Of a stretch of DNA of 64,000 bases, positions 45,755 to 54,400 are shown one piece after another (positions within the stretch are counted from its first letter, which is position 1; each line of letters opens with the position of its first letter). The position numbers and the translations under genes were made by a program. Location of the stretch: the NCBI GenBank assembly GCA_028284265.1, contig JANQRZ010000006.1:1-64000 (forward strand), written 5' to 3'. The DNA comes from Rhodothermales bacterium. Its GTDB lineage: Bacteria; Bacteroidota; Rhodothermia; Rhodothermales; JANQRZ01. The notes below the pieces were generated by a model. The model was given only the letters and a program-made list of their open reading frames with translations, had not been told where the DNA came from and searched no databases.

Positions 45755-47662
45755 TCAGCGGATGAGTGTGAGGCGTCGCGTCGAGTGATAGCCGTTTGCC
45801 GCAAGTCGGACCATGTACAGACCGCGCGCGAGGTCCTGCCCATTGAGTACAGCGGTATGCGTCCCGATCGGGCGTTCTTCATCCACCAGCACAGCGACCT
45901 CGCGACCCAGCACATCATAGACGGTCAGCCGCACCGAACTGGACTCCGGCAGATCATAGCGAAGCGCAGCCTGTGCCAAAGCGGGGTTGGGGTACGGCGC
46001 GTAGAGCGCAAAGGCCGTGGGCAGATCAGCCTCGCCCTCGTTTGCCACGGGCGGACCGATGACGAGTTCGGCCCCGGCTCCCGAGACCTCGACGGTCGCG
46101 GTCATCCCATCGGGCAAGTCGAGATCGGCGAAGACCCCAGTGGCCCCACCGGTGGCCGGGACGATCAGGAAGCGGTCCCCCTCCTCCGGCTCGAAGCTGT
46201 CGAGGAGCGTGACGCGGAGAGTGCCATCGAGGATGGCCGGTCCGGTAACAGCGAGTTGGTCGAAGTCGGTGCCGGACGTCGGACCGGCTAGCTCAATCTC
46301 TAGGACAGCCGACGCGGCAGGATTGAACGGGAAGAAGGCATCGCCGATCCAGTTGAGAACGCCCGGCGAGGTACCGGGAGCGACAATCCCACCGAAGGTG
46401 ACGCCGTTCGTGAACCCCTTGTTGAGCGTACCCGTGCCCTGAAGGTGGGAGCCGGGCTGAAGATCGAGCGACGAGTTAGAGCTTAGGAAAAGGGCGTCGG
46501 TGACGAGGTCGATGGTACCGCCACTCGCGTTGGTGATCGGGATGCCGACGTTGACATTGCCTGTGCCCACACTTCTCCGGAGAGTACCGCCCTCAGCATT
46601 GAGGAAGAGCGGGTTGTTCGTGCCGCCGAACACCTGCCCGTCGCCCTGCAAATCGAAGAGACCCGCGTTCTCGATGGTGAAGTTGGCGAGCAGGTTATTC
46701 CCAGCCTCCCACCGGACCGTGCCCTCGTTTCGGAGCGTTCCGTTGTCGAGGTCGTGGAACTCTGTCAGCACCAGCAGACCCGTGTTGGTGAGCGTCTCGC
46801 CGCCCATATCGAAGAAGCCGTCCTGCCACTCCAGCCCGGTTCCACCGATCCCGAGCGTCGTCGGCCCGTTGAGGGCGATGACCATCTGGCCGTTGTCGAG
46901 GAGAATGCTTCCGTCCGGCTCGCCGCCGAGGGTACCGCTGAAGGTGTAGGGACCGAAGCGTGTAAAGTGCAGCGTCGCCCCGGCCTCGGCGTTGTACGTG
47001 CCGCCCTGAAGCGTTGCGCCGTTGATCTCGAGCGTGCCGGTGCGAACGTCGATCTGCCCACCTTCATTCGTCACGGTAGCCCCAATGGTCGTCGTGCCCG
47101 GATCCATCGTGCGGGTGAGTAGTGCATTGGCGCGGATGACGAAAGTTGGCCCGCTCAGGGTGGCTCCGTCGGCCCGTGCGTCGAAAGCCCCCCGCACATC
47201 GACGGCGGACTCTGAATCGAGCGCGATACCGCCCTCCGTCCAGGTCACGATGCCGGTGCCCTCGACGCGCAGGTCGGTACCTTGGAGCACCTTGCCTCCG
47301 CCTTGTAACGTTGCGTTCCCGACCACGCTAATCGTACCGAGCGTGTTGATCGTCCCGCCGTCCCAGACGAACGTGTCGTTGATCTGGAGGCTTCCAGCCG
47401 TCTGGAGACTCGTCCCGTTGAGGATGAGCCCGAGCACCGAGGCGGAGGAAAACACGCCCGTAACTGTTGCCGCTCCGATGGAGACGGTGCTGCTGGCTCC
47501 GGGGGCGGTGTTCGCGCTCCAGTTCAGCTCGCACTGCCACGCGTTGGACTGCATGCCCATGTTGGTACACTCGGACTGCGGACCGATGTAGACGTGCGAC
47601 TGGGCACGGGCGGATCCGGCAGCGAGTCCCAAAAGGAAACAAAGCGTTACAATTCGGAACAT
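45755..47662 (-). CDS. Secreted beta-rich repeat surface protein with T9SS sorting tail
   Basis: ATG 47662 (MFRIVTLCFLLGLAAGSARA) gives 635 aa with a signal peptide. The track version adds 268 residues read from the antisense of the CPBP gene. The body is a glycine- and threonine-rich solenoid (VWDGGTINTLGTISVVGNAT, LRNEGTVRWEAGNNLL). It then has the same GTDFDQLAVTGPAILDGTL / FEPEEGDRFLIVPA module as the 28654 protein. A sorting domain (YPNPALAQAALRYDLPE) ends it. Two N-terminal cysteines (SECTN...WQCEL) may be bridged. It is predicted adhesive or structural. Confidence 0.82.
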   Translation of the reverse strand: MFRIVTLCFLLGLAAGSARAQSHVYIGPQSECTNMGMQSNAWQCELNWSANTAPGASSTVSIGAATVTGVFSSASVLGLILNGTSLQTAGSLQINDTFVWDGGTINTLGTISVVGNATLQGGGKVLQGTDLRVEGTGIVTWTEGGIALDSESAVDVRGAFDARADGATLSGPTFVIRANALLTRTMDPGTTTIGATVTNEGGQIDVRTGTLEINGATLQGGTYNAEAGATLHFTRFGPYTFSGTLGGEPDGSILLDNGQMVIALNGPTTLGIGGTGLEWQDGFFDMGGETLTNTGLLVLTEFHDLDNGTLRNEGTVRWEAGNNLLANFTIENAGLFDLQGDGQVFGGTNNPLFLNAEGGTLRRSVGTGNVNVGIPITNASGGTIDLVTDALFLSSNSSLDLQPGSHLQGTGTLNKGFTNGVTFGGIVAPGTSPGVLNWIGDAFFPFNPAASAVLEIELAGPTSGTDFDQLAVTGPAILDGTLRVTLLDSFEPEEGDRFLIVPATGGATGVFADLDLPDGMTATVEVSGAGAELVIGPPVANEGEADLPTAFALYAPYPNPALAQAALRYDLPESSSVRLTVYDVLGREVAVLVDEERPIGTHTAVLNGQDLARGLYMVRLAANGYHSTRRLTLIR

Positions 47663-47777
47663 GATTTCCTCAACGTGTAGGTGGAACCAGGATGAAATGA
47701 AGGATACCCCAGAAGCCGTAAAGCTGGACACATTGTATGCCGCCGTTCCTCGCCCCAGCGTCGGGCCAAGCTCTACC

Positions 47778-47791
47778 GCGTTACGTAACGC
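47778..47791. promoter_or_regulatory. Perfect 14-bp palindrome GCGTTACGTAACGC
   Basis: A perfect palindrome lies between the CPBP stop and the start of the surface-protein gene on the minus strand. Flanks repeat part of it (ACGCTACCGC / GCGGTAG). A related GCGTAACGCTGCCG occurs at about 58763 upstream of the FG-GAP/Cys-rich gene. A dimeric regulator site is possible. Confidence 0.4.
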
Positions 47792-47796
47792 TACCG

Positions 47797-48531
47797 CTAT
47801 TCGCCGCGGAGTTCCTGCCACGGGTTGCGGTCGAGCACCCAGCGGTAGAAGAACGCACCGAGCACGCCGTGGTAGACGCCGAGCGGCCAGAGATTCCGGT
47901 GCCGCAGGTAGAGCGGCGCGTAGGCCGCCCCGAGCGCCGTCGTGGCCGCGGTGAGTTTCCAGTTCGGGATGTGGACCGAGCCAAACGCGACCGCCGAGAC
48001 AGGCGACACAATCCACGGCGAGAGACCTGCCCGGTCGAGGTGGCGGGTGAAGAAGCCCTGGACGAGCGTCTGCTGCACAACACCCCACGCCGGATAGAGC
48101 ACGAAGAGCGGCAGGAAGTCGGCATCGAGGGCCAGCGTCCCCTGCGCCGCGCCTACGGCGGCCATCCCCGCCAGTGACACGCCCGCCAGAATCGACGCAT
48201 CGCGGAACGCCGGACCGAGGTTCTGCCCCGTCAGCCCGAGATTGCCGAGGAAGCCCGGCTCCGTCACAGCACGGTAGCCGACGTAGCCACCCCACCCGCC
48301 TGCCGCGATGGGAATGAATACACCCGAGGCATCGAACTCTGAAAACACGAGATGCCCCACGCCCGTCACTGCGACGGCTCCGATCTCTAGCCACGCACGG
48401 GTAGAAAGTTGCGGTGCTCCCTCGGCCCGGTTGATCGGAATCGTGAGCGAGAACGATGGTCTCCAAGCAGGCCCCTCAAAACCGGGTTGTGCGCGGCACG
48501 GAACGGCGAGTATGAATAGAAGCAGGCGCAT
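47797..48531 (-). CDS. CPBP (Rce1/CAAX-protease-like) membrane protein with altered active site
   Basis: ATG 48531 (MRLLLFILAVPCRAQ) gives 244 aa; an upstream ATG at 48549 is possible. Several membrane helices are predicted. The CPBP motifs can be aligned. Motif 1, normally EExxxR, reads VVQQTLVQGFFTR (Glu pair replaced by Gln). Motif 2, SVHIPNW, keeps its His. Motif 3, YHGVLGAFF, keeps His but lacks the usual Asn. CPBP proteins are intramembrane proteases or, when degenerate, bacteriocin-immunity or scaffold proteins. Without the Glu pair catalysis is doubtful. It is divergent from the SpoIID gene. Confidence 0.65.
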   Translation of the reverse strand: MRLLLFILAVPCRAQPGFEGPAWRPSFSLTIPINRAEGAPQLSTRAWLEIGAVAVTGVGHLVFSEFDASGVFIPIAAGGWGGYVGYRAVTEPGFLGNLGLTGQNLGPAFRDASILAGVSLAGMAAVGAAQGTLALDADFLPLFVLYPAWGVVQQTLVQGFFTRHLDRAGLSPWIVSPVSAVAFGSVHIPNWKLTAATTALGAAYAPLYLRHRNLWPLGVYHGVLGAFFYRWVLDRNPWQELRGE

Positions 48532-48644
48532 GGTGTGAGGGGCATACAACCGGCGAGAAGATAGCCGCTGTCAGGCAACGCAGCCCTCCGTCTTTCCTCC
48601 CAGTCTGCTCACGCCGTAGCTTTGGGTTTCCACCCCGCCTGCCC

Positions 48645-49949
48645 ATGCCCCCTATTTTCATCTTTCTGCTGCTCGCTGTCGTGCTCAGTGTAGCAGCACA
48701 GGCACAACCAGGCCAGCCGGTTGTGCGGGACGAGGTGGTCCGCGTGCGCCTGCTCGAACGGAAGACGCCGCGCTCGGCGACCGTCGAGGCCGTCGGCGGG
48801 CCAGTGCAGGTTCGCGTCGGCGGTGCGCTCCTTGGGACGCTTCAACCCGGCGAGGCAGCGACCGTCGAAACGGCACGAGGCGACGTATCGGTTCGCTTCC
48901 TCGGCACCACGGAGACCGTCCCGAAAGTCCGCTTCGTGCCGCACCGGGGGGCACACTTCCGGCTTCGTGCGGGTTCGGTGGACCGAACCTATCACGGCGC
49001 GCTCGGCGTCACCGCTGATGGGTCCGGTGCCCGCGACCCGCTCCGACTCATCAATTCGGTGCGGCTGGAAGATTACGTGTCGAGCGTCGTTGCTTCGGAG
49101 TATCCTTTTCGGGAGATCGAGGGCGTCAAGGCGCAGGCGGTCCTTGCCCGGACCTACGCGCTCCGATCGAAAGGCAAGTACGGTCCCTACGACGTGGTGG
49201 ACCATGTCAGCTCGCAGGTCTATCGCGGGATCAGCACGGAGACGGCGACCTCACGCCGCGCCGCCGAAGCCACGCGGGGCGAAGTGCTGACCTATCGCGG
49301 CAACCTCATCGAGGCTGTCTACTCGTCCTCCTCCGGCGGCCACACCGCCGACAACGACGCCGTATGGAACGGTCGCCCCCTCCCTTACCTGCGGGGCCGC
49401 CAAGACCCCTTCGACCACGCCTCGCCCGACCACGAGTGGACGACGAGCGTCAACCGAGACCGCCTGCTCCGCACCCTCTCGACGCGCTACGGGATGACCG
49501 TGACCGGTATTGAGATCGGCGAGCGCAGTCGGGAGGGCCGGGCACGGTCGATCCGCCTGCTCGGGTCACGCCCGCGTTCCGTCCCGGCCAACGACTTCCG
49601 TATCACGATCAACGGCACGTTCGGATCAAGGCTGCTGCGGAGCGCCTTCTTCTCGGCCCGGCGTGAGGGCGACCGCTATGTGTTTCAGGGACGCGGCTTC
49701 GGGCATGGCGTGGGAATGAGCCAGTACGGTGCCCGCGAGCAGGCACGGCAAGGCTATGGCTACCGCGACATCCTAGCGTTCTACTTCGCCGAAACCCGCA
49801 TCACGCAACGCGATGAAGCGGGCACACCGCTCTACGCCGAGGCTCCTCCCCAAGGTCGCCGCACGATGCCCCTCGACCCGATCCCCGTCCGCCCGGCCTC
49901 CACCTCCGAACCGGCTCGTCCTACCTCGCCGATTCGCACCGGCTGGTAG
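48645..49949 (+). CDS. SpoIID/LytB-domain secreted protein
   Basis: The 434-aa protein has a signal peptide (MPPIFIFLLLAVVLSVAAQA) and a SpoIID/LytB domain at about residues 125-390. Recognisable parts are RLEDYVSSVVASEYPF, EGVKAQAVLARTYALRSKG, YSSSSGGHTADNDAVW and GRGFGHGVGMSQYGAREQA, the last being the strongest family signature. In Firmicutes SpoIID is a peptidoglycan lytic transglycosylase that removes stem-less strands. In Gram-negatives such proteins may modify peptidoglycan or help amidases. The catalytic Glu is plausibly in VVASEYP. A glycoside hydrolase of family GH85 follows 32 bases later. Confidence 0.87.
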   Translation: MPPIFIFLLLAVVLSVAAQAQPGQPVVRDEVVRVRLLERKTPRSATVEAVGGPVQVRVGGALLGTLQPGEAATVETARGDVSVRFLGTTETVPKVRFVPHRGAHFRLRAGSVDRTYHGALGVTADGSGARDPLRLINSVRLEDYVSSVVASEYPFREIEGVKAQAVLARTYALRSKGKYGPYDVVDHVSSQVYRGISTETATSRRAAEATRGEVLTYRGNLIEAVYSSSSGGHTADNDAVWNGRPLPYLRGRQDPFDHASPDHEWTTSVNRDRLLRTLSTRYGMTVTGIEIGERSREGRARSIRLLGSRPRSVPANDFRITINGTFGSRLLRSAFFSARREGDRYVFQGRGFGHGVGMSQYGAREQARQGYGYRDILAFYFAETRITQRDEAGTPLYAEAPPQGRRTMPLDPIPVRPASTSEPARPTSPIRTGW

Positions 49950-49981
49950 CCGATGCTCTTGCAAACACCCGACTTTCCGAT

Positions 49982-52900
49982 ATGAAGTACCTCTTCTCGC
50001 TCGTCCTGCTCTTCGCGGTCCTCGCCCTGCCAATGGCCCACGCTCAGATCGCTCCGTCAGTGGAGATGCGAGGCGGCAGCGTGCCGTCGGATCAGCCGTT
50101 CGCCTCGGCGTGGTTCCCGAACACGATCCTCGACTGGTCGCCCGAGACGGACCCGGACGCGCCCTACAACCGGGCGGCGGTCCCGCTCGCCTCGCGCTTC
50201 ACCGTGCCCGGCTTGCAGGCCAACGACCATGCCCGGCTCGACGAGGCAGGCACGAACCCGCTCTCGGTCTTCGCCCCGACGAGCGGCAATCCCTCGCAGG
50301 GTAGCCTCGATGCGACGTACTACGCCTTCAGCTACTGGCCCTACGTGGAGGTGCTCATCTTCTGGGGCGGCTCGGCCAGCGAGGGGCTGATCCTCGCACC
50401 GAACCCCGGCGTGACCGACGCCGCACATCGCCACGGCATCCCGGTCCTCGGCACCGTCTTCTTCCCACCCAATGTCTTCGGCGGACAAATCCAATGGGTC
50501 CGAGACCTTGTGCAGCGCGACGGCGAGACGTTCCCCGTCGCCGACAAGCTGATCGAGGCGGCGGAGTATTACGGCTTCGACGGGTGGTTCATCAACCAAG
50601 AGACGGTCGGCGGCAACGCGGCGCTCGCCACCGACCTGCAGGACTTCATGATTTACATCCAAGAGAACTCCGACCTGCAGATCGAGTGGTACGACGCGAT
50701 GACCGAGTCGGGGTCGATCTTCTGGCAGGAGCAACTCAACGAGCAGAACGACGCCTTCTTCCAGCAGGGCGATGTGCGGGTCTCGGACTATATGTTCCTC
50801 GACTTCGGGTGGACGGCGGCGGAGTTGGCGTCCAGCAACGCCTACGCCCTCTCGCTCGGGCGTGACCCGTATGAGTTGTTCGCGGGGGTCGATTACGGCG
50901 CGCGCGGCCTCGGGATCGGGACGGACTTCCCGCGCATCTTCCCCGAGGGCGAACCGCACCGGACCTCGCTCGGCATCTTCCGCCCGGACGAAACCCTCGT
51001 CCCCGATCTGGAAGAATTCTATACCGCCGAGCGCACGCTCTGGGTCGGGACCGACGGCAACCCGAGCTTGGAGGACGCCGGAAGCTGGAAGGGCATCGCC
51101 CACTACATCCCGGCGGCGACCTCGATTGACATGATGCCGTTCGGGACGCACTTCAACGTCGGGCAGGGGCTGGGGTATTACCTCGACGGCTCGAACATCG
51201 CCTCCGAGGCGTGGCAGGCGAACGGCTGGAACAACCTCTCGCTCCAAGACATCGCGCCGACGTGGCGGTGGTGGGTCGAGACAGCCGATACGCCGGTCTC
51301 GGTGCGGTACGATTTCGAGACGGCCTATCAGGGCGGCTCCTCGCTCCGCCTCGCTGGCGACATCAGCAGCGGGCACCACGTCCGCCTCTTCCAGACCGAT
51401 CTCGACCTCACGGCGAGCACGTCGCTGGAGATCGCCTACCGCGTGGACGAGGCAGGGCCGGTGCCGCTCATCGCCGGGCTGATTCTGGAGAGCAACCTCA
51501 GCGGCGTGGCAACACTCGACCTCGGACCGGCGGCCTCGGCGGGCTGGAACGTCGAGACGCTCGACCTCTCCGGGTTCGCCGGGGAGACGCTCGCTGGCCT
51601 GTCGCTCATCGTGCCCGCGTCGGCTGGGAGTGGCTTCGAGATTCACGTCGGGAAGATGGCCGTCTACGAATCCGACGACGCGCCGGCAGCTCCGTCCGGC
51701 GTGATGGTCGAGCGCCGGGTCGATGAGGCCGAGAACGAGATCACGCTTCGCCTTCGCTGGACCGCCTCGCCCGATGCCGACGAGGTCCATCACTACGAGG
51801 TCTACCGCCTGCTGCCCAACGAGTCGCGGCAGTTCCTCGGCGGCACGTCGGGGACAGCCTATTTCGTGCCGTCGCTCGCGCGCGTTGAAGGGCAGGCCTC
51901 GATTCCTATCGAGGTCGTTGCGATCACCCCGACGGGTGTGCGCTCCGACCCCGCGATGCTCACCGTGGACAGCTTCGAGCTACCCGGCGTCGCCTCCGCG
52001 CCCAGTCCCGCCGACGGCGCGACGAACGTTCCGACGAACACCCGCCTCGCGTGGACGCCCGGTGCCGGAACGGTGACGCACACCGTCTACTTCGGCACGA
52101 CCGACGACCCGCCGCAGGTGGCCCAGACCGACGACCCGCTCTACGACCCCGGCGACCTCGATCCGCAGGCGACCTACTTCTGGCGCGTCGATGAGACCAA
52201 CCCGGCAGGCACCACTGAAGGCCCCGTCTGGAGCTTCACGACGGGCGATGGTCCGAGTGCCGGAGCGGCCCTGCTCTTCGACGGCGACGACGACTTCGTG
52301 GACCTCGGCGATGGCGACGACCTCAGCGTGACCGGCACCCAAGTCACGCTCGAAGCTCGCGTCAACCCGACCGAATGGCGGGACCAGCCGTTCCAAGGCA
52401 GCGTCCTCAACAAAGAGCAGGCGGGCGGAGCCGGAAACGACGAAGGCTATGCCCTCCGCGTCGGCGGCGAGGGGCGGGTCAATCTCCTCCTCGGCAACGG
52501 CTCATGGCAGGAGTTGACGACGCCTACTGGCGCGCTTGTCCTCGACGCATGGCAGCACGTCGCCGCGACCTACGACGGGACGACGATGCGGATCTACGTG
52601 GACGGCGAGCAGGTGTCGAGCCGGTCGGTGAGCCATAGCATCACCGACAATGACTTCGCGCTCCGCGTGGGCAGTTCCGAGAACAGTCCCGAGCGCACCT
52701 TCCCCGGCGGTATCGACGAGGTGCGCATCTGGAACGTCGCTCGGTCGCCCGAGCAGATTGAGGCGTCGCTGGAGACCGTCGATCCTGCGAGCGAAGGCTT
52801 GGTCGGCTACTGGCGCTTCGACGAAGGGGCCGGACAGACCGTCACCGACGAGACCGGCAACGCCGACCCCGGCACGCTCGGCGCGAGCACCTCGTTCGGC

Positions 52901-53230
52901 GGCGACGATCCGATGTGGACGCTCTTCGCCCCTGTCGATGCCGAAGACGACGCGAGCGGCCTGCCGACTGAGTACGCGCTCGACCAGAACTACCCCAATC
53001 CCTTCCGTAAGACCACGACGATCCGGTTCGCACTCCCCAACACCGGCTTCGTCCGACTGCACCTCTTCGACGTGCTCGGTCGCCGCGTCGCCGTCCTCGC
53101 CGACGAGGTCCTGCCCGCAGGCACGCACACCGTCCGCCTCAACGGAGCGACACTGCCGAGTGGGGTCTACGTGGTCCGCTTGGAGGCCGGGAGGTTCAGC
53201 GCAGCGCGAAGACTCGTGCTGACGCGGTAA
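49982..53230 (+). CDS. GH85 endo-beta-N-acetylglucosaminidase with FnIII, LamG and T9SS sorting domains
   Basis: The 1082-aa protein has a signal peptide (MKYLFSLVLLFAVLALPMAHAQ). The GH85 barrel (about residues 60-420) contains YGFDGWFINQET, in which Asn205 and Glu207 correspond to the oxazoline-orienting Asn and the acid/base Glu of ENGases. This family cleaves the chitobiose core of N-glycans. Next come a jelly-roll-like region, two fibronectin-like modules (~560-760), a LamG/concanavalin-like domain (~765-960; WQHVAATYDGTTMRIYVDG) and a type-A sorting domain (YPNPFRKTTTIRFALP). It is predicted to be surface-displayed and to act on glycoproteins. The natural substrate is unknown. Confidence 0.93.
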   Translation: MKYLFSLVLLFAVLALPMAHAQIAPSVEMRGGSVPSDQPFASAWFPNTILDWSPETDPDAPYNRAAVPLASRFTVPGLQANDHARLDEAGTNPLSVFAPTSGNPSQGSLDATYYAFSYWPYVEVLIFWGGSASEGLILAPNPGVTDAAHRHGIPVLGTVFFPPNVFGGQIQWVRDLVQRDGETFPVADKLIEAAEYYGFDGWFINQETVGGNAALATDLQDFMIYIQENSDLQIEWYDAMTESGSIFWQEQLNEQNDAFFQQGDVRVSDYMFLDFGWTAAELASSNAYALSLGRDPYELFAGVDYGARGLGIGTDFPRIFPEGEPHRTSLGIFRPDETLVPDLEEFYTAERTLWVGTDGNPSLEDAGSWKGIAHYIPAATSIDMMPFGTHFNVGQGLGYYLDGSNIASEAWQANGWNNLSLQDIAPTWRWWVETADTPVSVRYDFETAYQGGSSLRLAGDISSGHHVRLFQTDLDLTASTSLEIAYRVDEAGPVPLIAGLILESNLSGVATLDLGPAASAGWNVETLDLSGFAGETLAGLSLIVPASAGSGFEIHVGKMAVYESDDAPAAPSGVMVERRVDEAENEITLRLRWTASPDADEVHHYEVYRLLPNESRQFLGGTSGTAYFVPSLARVEGQASIPIEVVAITPTGVRSDPAMLTVDSFELPGVASAPSPADGATNVPTNTRLAWTPGAGTVTHTVYFGTTDDPPQVAQTDDPLYDPGDLDPQATYFWRVDETNPAGTTEGPVWSFTTGDGPSAGAALLFDGDDDFVDLGDGDDLSVTGTQVTLEARVNPTEWRDQPFQGSVLNKEQAGGAGNDEGYALRVGGEGRVNLLLGNGSWQELTTPTGALVLDAWQHVAATYDGTTMRIYVDGEQVSSRSVSHSITDNDFALRVGSSENSPERTFPGGIDEVRIWNVARSPEQIEASLETVDPASEGLVGYWRFDEGAGQTVTDETGNADPGTLGASTSFGGDDPMWTLFAPVDAEDDASGLPTEYALDQNYPNPFRKTTTIRFALPNTGFVRLHLFDVLGRRVAVLADEVLPAGTHTVRLNGATLPSGVYVVRLEAGRFSAARRLVLTR

Positions 53231-53299
53231 TCTTGGCGGTTGCGTTGGAGGCGATAGACGCGGCTCACTCGTTGTCCCCCCAACCAATGCGACCGTCCT

Positions 53300-54397
53300 A
53301 TGCTTCGCCTTCTGCTCCCGCTGCTCCTCCTCGCCGGGTGTTCTTCTGCCAATAGAGTGCTTGCTCCCTTAGGCGAGGACGAACCGCTCCCGACGGTCAC
53401 ACCGGAGGCCGTCGGTCTGGATGCGTGGTATCTCGAAAACGCGGCCCGGCAACTCGCAGAAAGAGAGGACGACCATGAGGTCCACAGTATGCTCGTCGTG
53501 CGCGGCGGGCGGCTCGCGTTCGAGCGCTACTACAACGGGCACGGTCGGGACAATCCGCATGACCTCCGCTCGGCTACGAAGAGCATCACCTCACTTCTGA
53601 CCGGGATCGCCTTTGAGCGCGGCGCGCTCGCAGACACCGACACTCCTCTGATGTACATCCTCGGCGATAACTACCCCGAGGTGAAGAACAAGGGCGACCT
53701 CACGCTTCGCCACCTGCTGACGATGAGCAGCGGTCTCGACTGTGACGATGGCGACCGGCGCACACGCGGGCAGGAAGACCGGATGTATCGTTCGACCGAT
53801 TGGGTGGACTACTTCCTCTCGCTTGACCGCACGTTTGCACCGGGCGATAGCACGCGCTACTGCACAGGAGGGGTCATCGCGCTCGGCGAAGCCATCGCGC
53901 AGAGCACGAGTCAGGATATCGCCACCTTCGCCGATGAGACGCTGTTCCGCCCGCTCGGGATTCGGAACTACGAGTGGGCGCGGTTCGATGGGGGTCGCAA
54001 GGTAGACACAGGCGGACATCTCCTGCTCACCCCGCAGGGCATGGCGAAGATCGGGCTGCTCGTCCTCAATCAAGGCCGATGGGACGGGCAACAGGTCGTA
54101 TCTGCCGATTGGATCGAGGAATCGACCCAGCCCCACACCACGATGCGCGGCGAGCCATACGGCTACCTGTGGTGGCTGGGACCGCTGCGCTATGGCGAGA
54201 AAACAGTCGACGTCATTTCGGCGCGAGGCAACGGTGGACAGGCCATCCTCATCGTGCCGGAGTACGACCTCGTCGCCGTGTTCACCGGCGGGTTCTACAA
54301 CTCCGACCGCGTCGGAGCCATCTACGAGATTTTCTATAGCGCCGTGCTACCCTCGGTGAAGGAGCTTCATCCCTACCTCCCGCCTCGACCTCAGTGA
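53300..54397 (+). CDS. Beta-lactamase-family serine hydrolase lipoprotein
   Basis: The 365-aa protein has a lipobox (LLPLLLLAGC, Cys 14). The class C beta-lactamase/esterase fold is shown by LRSATKSITSLL (SxxK with the nucleophile Ser), TRYCTGGVIALGEAI at the YxN position (Tyr-Cys-Thr here) and SARGNGGQAILIVPEYD near the end. Such lipoproteins are usually esterases, peptidases or PBP-like enzymes rather than antibiotic-hydrolysing ones. The substrate is unknown. It follows the GH85 gene by 69 bases and may share its transcript. Its stop is 3 bases from the convergent SDR stop. Confidence 0.85.
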   Translation: MLRLLLPLLLLAGCSSANRVLAPLGEDEPLPTVTPEAVGLDAWYLENAARQLAEREDDHEVHSMLVVRGGRLAFERYYNGHGRDNPHDLRSATKSITSLLTGIAFERGALADTDTPLMYILGDNYPEVKNKGDLTLRHLLTMSSGLDCDDGDRRTRGQEDRMYRSTDWVDYFLSLDRTFAPGDSTRYCTGGVIALGEAIAQSTSQDIATFADETLFRPLGIRNYEWARFDGGRKVDTGGHLLLTPQGMAKIGLLVLNQGRWDGQQVVSADWIEESTQPHTTMRGEPYGYLWWLGPLRYGEKTVDVISARGNGGQAILIVPEYDLVAVFTGGFYNSDRVGAIYEIFYSAVLPSVKELHPYLPPRPQ

Positions 54398-54400
54398 ACG

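Noticed and set aside
47663-48466. N-terminal extension of the 45755 surface protein
   Set aside because: It crosses the antisense of the CPBP gene; a proper signal peptide starts at 47662.
50057-51793. 578-aa minus-strand ORF
   Set aside because: Antisense to the GH85 enzyme; rich in Arg, Glu and Val with no recognisable domain.
53300-54397. Antibiotic-resistance beta-lactamase
   Set aside because: It is a lipoprotein of the broad serine-hydrolase family with Tyr-Cys-Thr at the YxN position; nothing supports beta-lactam hydrolysis.
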